The translations under genes and the position numbers were made by a program. Below, piece after piece: positions 8,583 to 14,621 of a stretch of 17,792 bases of DNA (position 1 is its first letter; the number at the start of each line of letters is the position of its first letter). Under the pieces are notes generated by a model. It saw nothing but the letters and a program-made list of their open reading frames with translations, did not search any database and was not told where the DNA came from. The stretch comes from Candidatus Omnitrophota bacterium. GTDB lineage: Bacteria; Omnitrophota; Gorgyraeia; Duberdicusellales; 4484-171. The stretch lies in assembly GCA_016939345.1 (NCBI GenBank), contig JAFGHG010000104.1, positions 1-17,792 of the forward strand. The letters run 5' to 3'.

Positions 8583-8601
8583 CCTCCTTAAAATAATTAT
8601 A
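8583..8601 (-). promoter_or_regulatory. mipA -10 box and strong Shine-Dalgarno
   Basis: On the minus strand a perfect TATAAT (8601 to 8596) is followed by TAAGGAGG, with the GGAGG core at 8587-8583, and the ATG at 8577. The -35 region is weak (CTGTAA about 18 bases up). Transcription starting about seven bases after the -10 would give a leader of roughly a dozen bases that carries the ribosome site almost at its 5' end. Confidence 0.5.
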
Positions 8602-8687
8602 TCAAAGAAATAATCTGATTTACAGTATTTTCTTAAAAAAATATGGAGAAATTTGCTTAAAAATCAAGATAATGGTATTGGAAAATA

Positions 8688-9566
8688 TTAATTTTCCCCA
8701 AAACAGATAAAATCGCAGGTATTGGTTTTTATATCATTGGCAAGAACGTTTTGCGGATCGATAAGAAGCGCTTTATCTAGATAACTCTTATAACTTTTGA
8801 TGTCTCCTTTGGTTTTATAGACCTGTGCAAGCCTAACATAAGCATCTGCAAAATTAGGGTCGATTTCTACTGTTTTATGAAGATATCCGCTGGCTTTCTC
8901 GATGTCGCCACCAACAATATGCGGGGCAAGAAGATAAAAAGTGCCAAGGCCAAAATAAACCATTGCTGTGTCAGGCTTTATGCTTTGAGCTTTTTTCAGG
9001 TTAGGCATAACCCTTGCTCCGTGGATTATTTTTGCCAAAGGGTTTGAATAGTGTGCGATCATGCCTTCTGCCCCGGCATAAATCAGATGAGCCCTGGCGT
9101 AATTGCTGGAATCAACCCTTTTTCTGCCTTGTTTGATTACGCTTACAGCAAGTTTTACCGATTCATTAAAATTCTTTTGGTTAAACTTGATATAAGCAAG
9201 GCTGACGTAAGCCGGTGAATAATCAGGGTAAGAATCTATTATTTCTTCAAGAATTTCTTGGCTTTGGCTCACCTGATGCCTTCTTCTTAAAACTTCGGCA
9301 ACACCCCATTTGGCCTGGAAAGAATCTGGTTCGATTTTCATCATCTTGATAAAAAAGCTTTCTGCTCGGTCATCCTTATAGAGACTTAAATTGATTAACC
9401 CGAGCAGATATAAAATCTCTAGAGAATCGGGACTGGCCTCGTATTTTCTTAAAACATCATCTAAATCAGCTGAATCTGACTGATCATGAATGTTCTTCCA
9501 ATCAAATGCAAAAGAGCTTAGAGAAAAAACTATCAAAAAAAACAGCAATATGATCTTTGTTTTCAT
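8688..9566 (-). CDS. Secreted TPR-repeat protein downstream of crtYd
   Basis: 292 residues. A signal peptide (residues 1-20, ending SSFAF) is followed by tetratricopeptide-like helix pairs across the rest of the protein, for example ADAYVRLAQVYKTKGDIKSY near the C-terminus. TPRs mediate protein-protein contacts, so this is probably a periplasmic or envelope scaffold. The block LLAPHIVGGDIEKASGYL resembles the helix pair of TatT-type TPR proteins associated with TRAP transporters, but no transporter gene is nearby, so I do not claim that role. Its ATG overlaps the crtYd stop (9563-9566, ATGA), which ties its translation to the lycopene cyclase. Its function in a carotenoid operon is unknown. 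Confidence 0.87.
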   Translation of the reverse strand: MKTKIILLFFLIVFSLSSFAFDWKNIHDQSDSADLDDVLRKYEASPDSLEILYLLGLINLSLYKDDRAESFFIKMMKIEPDSFQAKWGVAEVLRRRHQVSQSQEILEEIIDSYPDYSPAYVSLAYIKFNQKNFNESVKLAVSVIKQGRKRVDSSNYARAHLIYAGAEGMIAHYSNPLAKIIHGARVMPNLKKAQSIKPDTAMVYFGLGTFYLLAPHIVGGDIEKASGYLHKTVEIDPNFADAYVRLAQVYKTKGDIKSYKSYLDKALLIDPQNVLANDIKTNTCDFICFGEN

Positions 9567-9865
9567 TTATAAATATTAAGCTGTTTTTTGTATCTTTCCC
9601 AGAATATAAGGGTCAGGGTGATCATGCTGAATCCGAATAAAAAATCTTCAATTGGTATGCTTAAAACCCTGATACCTAAAAAAAATTCGGGGTTGTACTT
9701 TACGATGTTGCGGGTAAGGTAGCCGTTAACAGCCAGCTTGAATAAGAATATAACAGCCAGCAGGACATAGAATTCTTTGCGCCGCAATAACCTTATCCTG
9801 CTGAAATGATCGGCAAATATTATTGCAACCACAGATAAAGAAGCCATTAAGGTGTATTCCTTCAT
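9563..9865 (-). CDS. crtYd: Lycopene cyclase subunit CrtYd
   Basis: 100 residues and about three membrane helices. The motif RVLSIPIEDFLFGFSMITL contains PIED at 71-74, the acidic signature of the small bacterial-archaeal lycopene cyclase domain. It would act in the membrane with CrtYc as a heterodimer that closes the ends of lycopene into rings, giving beta-, gamma- or epsilon-ionone ends. Ring type cannot be read from the sequence. In archaea and some bacteria the two halves are fused, but here they are separate genes. Start and stop both overlap neighbours by four bases (ATGA with crtYc and with the TPR gene), a sign of tight translational coupling and 1:1 production. Membership of the related carotenoid-elongation clusters (CrtYe/CrtYf) is an alternative. 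Confidence 0.88.
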   Translation of the reverse strand: MKEYTLMASLSVVAIIFADHFSRIRLLRRKEFYVLLAVIFLFKLAVNGYLTRNIVKYNPEFFLGIRVLSIPIEDFLFGFSMITLTLIFWERYKKQLNIYK

Positions 9866-10173
9866 CTTTTTATGTTTTTTTTAATATAATTCAAGGCCTC
9901 CCAGGTAAAAATACAGCAAAAAGGTATCACCACAAAAAATAAGACCTCCTCTATGGGCAGGTTGATGATCCTAGGCATCCAAACAGCGTGGGTCTCAAAA
10001 TACCAGTGCCCGCGGCTGGTTGCCAGAACATCCCAGGCGCCGAAAATAAAAGTAATCCACAATAAAGTCTTGAAAAGCGCCTTGGATTTACTGTAAAAAT
10101 TTAAAGGCGGATAAAAACTGCAGGCCAAAGGCACAGTGACCGAAAGAAGCAAAACTTTCAAATACTCAGACAT
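9862..10173 (-). CDS. crtYc: Lycopene cyclase subunit CrtYc
   Basis: 103 residues and about three membrane helices. Signature segments are FGAWDVLATSRGHWYFE (44-60) and NLPIEEVLFFVVIPFCCIF (71-89), where PIEE at 73-76 is the counterpart of PIED in CrtYd. Together these define the heterodimeric CrtYc/CrtYd type, unrelated to the FAD-dependent CrtY of proteobacteria and plants. It is the first gene of the crtYc-crtYd-TPR operon and is divergent from crtB. No ribosome site precedes the ATG. A good promoter ends six bases before it, so the mRNA is probably leaderless. Confidence 0.9.
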   Translation of the reverse strand: MSEYLKVLLLSVTVPLACSFYPPLNFYSKSKALFKTLLWITFIFGAWDVLATSRGHWYFETHAVWMPRIINLPIEEVLFFVVIPFCCIFTWEALNYIKKNIKR

Positions 10174-10179
10174 GAAATT

Positions 10180-10208
10180 ATTTTAAGCAAACTAAAACCA
10201 TTTATCAA
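10180..10208 (-). promoter_or_regulatory. Predicted leaderless promoter of crtYc-crtYd-TPR
   Basis: Minus strand: -35 TTGATA (10208 to 10203), a 17-base spacer, -10 TAAAAT (10185 to 10180), then six bases to the ATG at 10173. The transcription start is expected at or next to the A of the ATG, and no Shine-Dalgarno is present. It lies back to back with the crtB promoter, with about 15 bases between the two -35 boxes. Confidence 0.62.
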
Positions 10209-10223
10209 TATAAATTTTTTTAC

Positions 10224-10251
10224 TTGGATAATTACTCAATTATTATAAAAT
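10224..10251 (+). promoter_or_regulatory. Predicted leaderless promoter of crtB
   Basis: Plus strand: -35 TTGGAT (10224-10229), a 16-base spacer, -10 TAAAAT (10246-10251), then six bases to the ATG at 10258. The -35 matches consensus only in part. The -10 and its distance to the ATG match the crtYc promoter exactly, and the region has no ribosome site. Confidence 0.55.
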
Positions 10252-10257
10252 ACGGAT

Positions 10258-11109
10258 ATGAATCCGGAAAATGGTTTTAAAAAAGCCCGAGAAATAACCA
10301 GAAAACAGGCAAAGAGCTTCTTTTTTGCCTCCCGGCTCCTGCCCAAAGCTAAAAGAAATGCTTCTTACAGCGTCTATTCTATCTGCCGGATCAGCGATGA
10401 CAGCGTTGATAAACCTAAAGAAAGCATTGAAACGCTGGATGAAATCGAAAAAAAAATTGATTTAGCCTACAGCCGGGAAGAACTAGAAGACGACCTGATT
10501 GCAGCTTTCAGGAAAACAATCACTAAATATAAAATACCCCGTAAGTATTTTGACGACCTGATAGATGGCATCCGTCTGGACATGGAAAAAAAACGCTATG
10601 AAAATTTCTTAGAGTTAATAACTTACTGCCACAAGGTAGCCGGCGTAGTCGGACTGATAATGCTTAAAATCTTCGGCTACAACAAACCCCAGGCAGAAAA
10701 ATATGCAGTCGATTTAGGGATAGCCATGCAGTTAACGAATATCCTGAGAGACATAAAAGAAGATTTCTCGCTTGGGAGGATATACCTGCCTAAGGCAGAA
10801 ATGCAGAAATTTGACATAAATGAAGCCACTATAAAAAATTCTCAATTGGAAGATAATTTTATAGAATTCATGAGATTCCAGATAGTCAGAGCCAGAGACT
10901 ATTATAACCGGGCAGAAAAAGGAATTATTTTTATTACCGATAAACGCTGCCGCCTGGCAGCTATGGCCATGAGTAAAATTTATTCTGCAATACTGTCTTC
11001 AATAGAAAATAACGGCTATGATGTATTCAGCAGGCGTTCTTACGTAAGTATGCCGGTAAAAATAAAAATACTGGCTCAAACTATCTTAGGCAGTTTTTTC
11101 AGATATTAG
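10258..11109 (+). CDS. crtB: Phytoene synthase (squalene/phytoene synthase family)
   Basis: 283 residues. The first Asp-rich motif is YSICRISDDSVD (D47, D48, D51) and the second is QLTNILRDIKEDFSLGRIYLP (D165, E168, D169), both complete. These bind Mg-diphosphate in the head-to-head condensation of two geranylgeranyl diphosphates into 15-cis-phytoene, the first committed carotenoid step. A squalene or dehydrosqualene synthase shares the fold, but the adjacent desaturase and cyclase genes make phytoene the best call. It is read leftmost-to-rightmost against its neighbours, divergent from crtYc, and its last 24 bases overlap the end of crtI on the other strand. I see no hairpin terminator at that overlap. 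Confidence 0.92.
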   Translation: MNPENGFKKAREITRKQAKSFFFASRLLPKAKRNASYSVYSICRISDDSVDKPKESIETLDEIEKKIDLAYSREELEDDLIAAFRKTITKYKIPRKYFDDLIDGIRLDMEKKRYENFLELITYCHKVAGVVGLIMLKIFGYNKPQAEKYAVDLGIAMQLTNILRDIKEDFSLGRIYLPKAEMQKFDINEATIKNSQLEDNFIEFMRFQIVRARDYYNRAEKGIIFITDKRCRLAAMAMSKIYSAILSSIENNGYDVFSRRSYVSMPVKIKILAQTILGSFFRY

Positions 11110-12540
11110 GTCTGCGACTATTTTGGAAGATGCTATCACCGGAGGCAGACCTCCTCCGGGCTGAGTGCTGGCACCGACATAATAAAGGTTTTTGTTGTCC
11201 CGGTCAAAATTAGCCGGTCTAAAAAAGGCGCTCTGCCTAAAGGTATGAGAAAGGCCAAAGGTGGCCCCATGCATGATGTTGTAACGGTCTACAAAATCAC
11301 GTGGATAAAATCTGTGCTCTACCTCGATAAGCTCTTGGAAATTCCGCCCGTAAAACTTGTTCAGCCTTTTTAAAACCGCCTGTTTCAGTTTGTCTTCAAA
11401 TCTGCTGAAATCGCCTTTAAATTTATTTAAATTACAGGTGGGTATAAGGATATAGAAGATATCTTTGTTTTCCGGCGCAAGCGAGCGGTCAGTTACTGTC
11501 GGCACATGGAGATAAAAAGAAAAGTTATTTTCATCTATCCTGTCGGAAAATATGTCTTCAAGGTTAGCTTTTAAATCAGAACATAAAAAAAGATTATGAT
11601 GTTCTGGGCCGATAACTTTTTCTTTTAATCCCCAGTACAGCAGAAACACTGAACAAGAGTACTCATAGTCTGGAAGTACTTTTTTTAATAAATGGTTGCG
11701 GGAATAAGAATAATCTGCATTAAAAACTAAAACGTCACATTCACTTGATCCAGCGCTGGTTTCAAGAGCGTAACCTTTACCGCTGGGAGCAACTGACTCT
11801 ACCTGGCAGTTATAATTTAATTTTGCACCAAAAAACTCAGCAAGCTTCTCCAGAGCCTTGGGTATCTCATACATCCCGCCCATAGGATGATAAATCTTTT
11901 GGATATGATCGGCGTATGATATGATACTGTAGAAAGCCGGTGTCCTGTAAGGCGATACCCCCATAAACATAGCCTCAAATGTAAAAGCATAACGGAGCTT
12001 CTCACTCTTGAAAAATCTGCAAGCCAGCTGCCAGTAGGTCTGGCCTACTTTTAAATGATAGGCAAGAGGCAAAAGCCTCGGATCAAGCAGATCTCTGGGA
12101 GTAAAACTTTTATAGAGAAAAGGTTTTGCCTTATAGTAAAACTTCGCTGTTTGATCAATAAATTCTTTAAATCTAACACTGCTGTTTTTTTCTATCTTTT
12201 CCAGCTCTTGCTCTGTTCTTGAGCTGTCGCGATAGACCGTAAAGGTCTGGCCGTCTGCATAAATTATCTTATAGCTAACATCCAAAATTTTTAAATCCAG
12301 ATAATCATCGATTCTTAAGCCAAGGGATTCAAATATTTCTTTAAAAAAATCCGGCATCATGACAAAGGAAGGCCCGGTATCGAATCTGAAACCCCGGTCC
12401 TCAATTATATTTGCTCTTCCGCCGCAGCGGGGAAGCTTTTCAAAAACACTCACCCCGTATCCTGAACAAGCAAGACGAGCAGCTACCGAAAGGCCTCCTA
12501 CTCCTGCGCCTATAACGCCTACCTTTTTCTTCATAAGCAT
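11086..12540 (-). CDS. crtI: Phytoene desaturase (CrtI-type)
   Basis: 484 residues. The FAD-binding motif GAGVGG is at residues 11-16, followed by FEKLPRCGGRA and DTGPSFVMMPDFF. The C-terminal dinucleotide segment LYYVGASTQPGGGLPPVIAS is the CrtI signature. The enzyme introduces double bonds into phytoene, usually four to give lycopene. The number of steps here cannot be told from sequence. The start could be ATG 12540 or the third codon at 12534. GGAG lies nine bases before the first, inside the EF-hand gene's end. Only six bases separate it from the EF-hand gene, so it is the last gene of the radical SAM-EF-hand-crtI operon. Its end overlaps crtB tail to tail by 24 bases. CrtI homologues also act as ketolases or carotene oxidases, but this one has a standard desaturase profile. 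Confidence 0.92.
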   Translation of the reverse strand: MLMKKKVGVIGAGVGGLSVAARLACSGYGVSVFEKLPRCGGRANIIEDRGFRFDTGPSFVMMPDFFKEIFESLGLRIDDYLDLKILDVSYKIIYADGQTFTVYRDSSRTEQELEKIEKNSSVRFKEFIDQTAKFYYKAKPFLYKSFTPRDLLDPRLLPLAYHLKVGQTYWQLACRFFKSEKLRYAFTFEAMFMGVSPYRTPAFYSIISYADHIQKIYHPMGGMYEIPKALEKLAEFFGAKLNYNCQVESVAPSGKGYALETSAGSSECDVLVFNADYSYSRNHLLKKVLPDYEYSCSVFLLYWGLKEKVIGPEHHNLFLCSDLKANLEDIFSDRIDENNFSFYLHVPTVTDRSLAPENKDIFYILIPTCNLNKFKGDFSRFEDKLKQAVLKRLNKFYGRNFQELIEVEHRFYPRDFVDRYNIMHGATFGLSHTFRQSAFFRPANFDRDNKNLYYVGASTQPGGGLPPVIASSKIVADLISEKTA

Positions 12541-12546
12541 GCCTGT

Positions 12547-12942
12547 TTACTCCAGCTCTTCTTTTAAATCTTCAGCTTCTTCTTTATCGATTATCCCGTC
12601 ATGGTTTATATCATATTCAGCTTCAATAGGGCTGTCTACCTTGGCTTTGCCTTCAGTTTGTATAAGACTGTATCTATCTTTAAGCATTTCTTTTGCTTCC
12701 GCTGGCCCCAGCCAGCCGTTTCCATCGCTGTCATATTTTGCTTCGAGTTTTGAGTTGACCTTTGAATGCTGGTGTTTTTCCCATTTTTTTTCCATGTGTA
12801 TTTCTTTTTTTGTGACTACTCCATCTTTATTTTTATCGGCATGTCTTAAATTCAAGGGTTTTGGAGGTTTTGCCATAAGAGGAAAAGCAAAAAAAGCAAT
12901 AACCAAAAATGAAAAAACAATCCTGACAATTCTGTAAGACAT
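12547..12942 (-). CDS. Secreted EF-hand calcium-binding protein
   Basis: 131 residues from the ATG at 12942, which follows an excellent ribosome site (AAAGGAGGAGGAT). A longer reading from 12975 would overlap the upstream gene and add residues before the signal peptide. The signal peptide is MSYRIVRIVFSFLVIAFFAF, with likely cleavage near PLMA-KPP. Three EF-hand loops are present: DKNKDGVVTKKE (36-47), DSDGNGWLGPAE (71-82) and DINHDGIIDKEE (111-122). Each has acidic or Asn residues at positions 1, 3, 5 and Glu at 12, so all look able to bind calcium. The protein is probably periplasmic or external. What it senses or structures is unknown. It sits between a radical SAM gene (13 bases) and crtI (6 bases), so it is co-transcribed with carotenoid desaturation. 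Confidence 0.88.
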   Translation of the reverse strand: MSYRIVRIVFSFLVIAFFAFPLMAKPPKPLNLRHADKNKDGVVTKKEIHMEKKWEKHQHSKVNSKLEAKYDSDGNGWLGPAEAKEMLKDRYSLIQTEGKAKVDSPIEAEYDINHDGIIDKEEAEDLKEELE

Positions 12943-12955
12943 ATCCTCCTCCTTT

Positions 12956-13891
12956 TTATTTACAGCTCTTATCACTATTTACAAGTCTTCTGACTATTTT
13001 TCCCATAGCCTTAAAAAGAGATTTGGGATTCTTCATGTACAGCATTAATAATGGAACTAAGGTATTGTTTATTCTGCTTTGCAGACCAACATCCTGGGAT
13101 TGAATACAGCGTCTGCAGATAGAATCTATTGAGCTGTCGGTCCTTGAACGGCAGGCTTTTAAAAAAGCCTGTGAAGAAAAAAGCTCAACCCAGGAGTTTC
13201 GAGTTAAATTTCCTAAAATATACTCAAGACCGTAATCCATGCAACAAAGCACCACATCTCCGTTAGGAAGCAGCACCGGCCCCTTACCGTAAAGCAGCTC
13301 ACAGTCAATTTTCCCTTTTTTTCTTCTGTTTTCAAATATCTTGCTTAGATATATGTTGCCAGCCCGGCTGTGAAAATCTCTTTTTAATACCTTTTTCCCT
13401 TTTAAAAATGGTTCCAGGCATTTCTTAAGGTTCAACCCGAAAAACGAATAAGTAACCTTTATCCTGCTTTCGTTCAGGTAGGTAAGCTTTTGCAGGTAAT
13501 CATCGTCAATTGCAATATTTTCGGTATTTTCATCGGTGGGAAGATGAAGGTGGAATTCTTCAAGAGGAAGTGTTTCAAGTATCCTGATGTCTTCAATACT
13601 CATACCTGACATCGTCGTATATACCAGTATTTTATGCTTGTTCTGGGCGTAAACAAGCATCCTTGTGCAGTCGGGGTTAAACCAGGCTTCGCTTAAACCG
13701 GAAAACAATATGTTAGTTTTCGCTGGGACTTTGTCTATACATTTGGTAAAAAGCTCATAGCTCATCCGGTTAACATCGCTTATTTTTTTATAGGCTTGGA
13801 TCAATCTTCCCTGAGGGCAATAGGTACAATTGTTAGGACATCCTATATTTGTGGTTATTTCAATATAATCAGCTGGCGGTCTTAGATTCAT
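12956..13891 (-). CDS. Radical SAM protein with SPASM-like C-terminus
   Basis: 311 residues from the ATG at 13891. The 4Fe-4S motif is CPNNCTYC (C18, C22, C25), the CxxxCxxC signature of radical S-adenosylmethionine enzymes. The C-terminal third has LLPNGDVVLCCMDYG, then a GNL segment and CRRC, a SPASM-like pattern that would hold one more iron-sulfur cluster. SPASM enzymes often modify peptides or sugars. The substrate here is not apparent, and no precursor peptide gene is recognisable nearby. A longer reading begins with TTG at 13927, but that TTG is the -35 box of a good promoter. A leaderless start at 13891 is therefore preferred. It heads the operon ending in crtI. The N-terminal domain reads like a TIM-barrel core (IEITTNIGCP) without a fused second domain. 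Confidence 0.87.
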   Translation of the reverse strand: MNLRPPADYIEITTNIGCPNNCTYCPQGRLIQAYKKISDVNRMSYELFTKCIDKVPAKTNILFSGLSEAWFNPDCTRMLVYAQNKHKILVYTTMSGMSIEDIRILETLPLEEFHLHLPTDENTENIAIDDDYLQKLTYLNESRIKVTYSFFGLNLKKCLEPFLKGKKVLKRDFHSRAGNIYLSKIFENRRKKGKIDCELLYGKGPVLLPNGDVVLCCMDYGLEYILGNLTRNSWVELFSSQAFLKACRSRTDSSIDSICRRCIQSQDVGLQSRINNTLVPLLMLYMKNPKSLFKAMGKIVRRLVNSDKSCK

Positions 13892-13898
13892 TTGGTAT

Positions 13899-13927
13899 AT
13901 TTTATGCTTAAAACATATTATTGGCAA
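13899..13927 (-). promoter_or_regulatory. Predicted leaderless promoter of the radical SAM-EF-hand-crtI operon
   Basis: Minus strand: -35 TTGCCA (13927 to 13922), a 17-base spacer, -10 TAAAAT (13904 to 13899), then seven bases to the ATG at 13891. It begins just after the strong terminator of the upstream RRM gene, so the operon must have its own promoter here. No Shine-Dalgarno precedes the ATG. Confidence 0.65.
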
Positions 13928-13946
13928 GCTTTACCAAAACAGAAGC

Positions 13947-13980
13947 AAAAAAAAAGGGCAGAGTTTTTACTCTGCCCTTT
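13947..13980 (-). terminator. Strong rho-independent terminator of the RRM gene
   Basis: A perfect 12-base stem (13953-13964 with 13969-13980, core GGGCAGAGT/ACTCTGCCC) with a four-base loop. Read on the minus strand it is followed by an unbroken run of T, of which part (13955-13947) lies in and just beyond the stem. It ends 16 bases after the RRM stop and separates that gene from the radical SAM operon. Confidence 0.9.
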
Positions 13981-13996
13981 AAAACAAAATTTCTGA

Positions 13997-14317
13997 TTAG
14001 TAGCGTCTGTCTCTGCTGCCTCTTCCGCCGCCGCCGCCGCCGAAGCTGTCGTTGCGCGGTTTTCTTTTCTGAGCCTTGTTTACCTTTAATGCTCTTCCTT
14101 TTATCTCTTGTCCATTCAAAGCATCAATAGCTTTCTGGGTATCTTCTGCTGTTTCAAATTCGGCAAAACCAAAACCCTTAGACCGACCGCTGTATTTATC
14201 CATAATCACCACTATCTCTTTGGCATTAAGATTTTTTTCTTCGAGTGCTTTAGCTAAATCACTTTCGGTCACACTGAACTCAAGATTTCCAATGTAAATC
14301 TTCTTCTCTTCTTCCAC
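13997..14317 (-). CDS. Bacterial RRM-domain RNA-binding protein
   Basis: 106 residues. A single RNA recognition motif has RNP2 KIYIGNL (6-12) and RNP1 RSKGFGFAEF (45-54), with Phe and Tyr at the RNA-stacking positions. It ends in a short Gly-rich, Arg-containing tail (FGGGGGGRGSRDRRY). Such proteins bind single-stranded RNA and in cyanobacteria are often cold-induced. A role in mRNA handling is inferred. The start is placed at GTG 14317 because AAGGAG lies six bases before it. The longer reading from TTG 14338 would put that ribosome site inside the gene. The leader upstream contains a perfect hairpin. A strong terminator follows, so the gene is probably transcribed alone. Confidence 0.9.
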   Translation of the reverse strand: MEEEKKIYIGNLEFSVTESDLAKALEEKNLNAKEIVVIMDKYSGRSKGFGFAEFETAEDTQKAIDALNGQEIKGRALKVNKAQKRKPRNDSFGGGGGGRGSRDRRY

Positions 14318-14351
14318 TTTCGTCTCCTTTTTTACCAAAAACCATACTCAT

Positions 14352-14367
14352 GCCCTGTCAACAGGGC
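14352..14367 (-). promoter_or_regulatory. Perfect hairpin in the RRM gene leader
   Basis: GCCCTG and CAGGGC form a six-base perfect stem with a four-base loop (TTGA on the minus strand), 35 bases upstream of the GTG start. No T-run follows, so it is not a terminator. It may be an RNA structure or protein-binding element controlling the RRM gene. A promoter further up is possible but weak (TTGATT, 17 bases, TAAGGT, ending about 14391). Confidence 0.45.
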
Positions 14368-14496
14368 TGCCGATCTATAGATACAATTTTTACCTTAAAG
14401 TATTAAGTTCTGATAATCAATGCTGCGTGTTAAATTTGAACCAATCTTTCAGGCAAAGAACTGAGGACAATACATCCAAAGACTCAAGTAAGCATT

Positions 14497-14530
14497 AAAA
14501 AACGCAAAGCCCGGTATCCTTGACTTTGCG
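14497..14530 (-). terminator. Rho-independent terminator downstream of the TPR membrane gene
   Basis: Minus strand: CGCAAAGTC pairs with GGCTTTGCG-side bases to give a stem of nine pairs including one wobble (14522-14530 with 14503-14511), a loop of about ten bases, then six T (14502 to 14497). It lies 91 bases past the stop of the TPR gene and closes the M50-TPR transcript. The remaining bases up to 14621 show no gene. Confidence 0.8.
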
Positions 14531-14621
14531 CTAATCTAATATCTAATCCTTTAAGCATACCTTGAGATTTGATTTATATTATCAGCAATACCGTATTTTG
14601 TCAACTATATATTTCTTAAGC

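Noticed and set aside
12956..13927. Radical SAM gene starting at TTG 13927
   Set aside because: The TTG is the -35 element of a well-spaced promoter whose -10 lies seven bases before ATG 13891. The extra twelve residues show no family match.
13997..14338. RRM gene starting at TTG 14338
   Set aside because: That frame would include the AAGGAG ribosome site inside the coding sequence. GTG 14317 follows it at six bases and leaves the RRM domain intact.
14352..14367. TTGACA within the RRM leader hairpin as a -35 box
   Set aside because: No acceptable -10 lies 16-18 bases downstream (only TTGGTA-like), and the perfect stem explains the sequence better.
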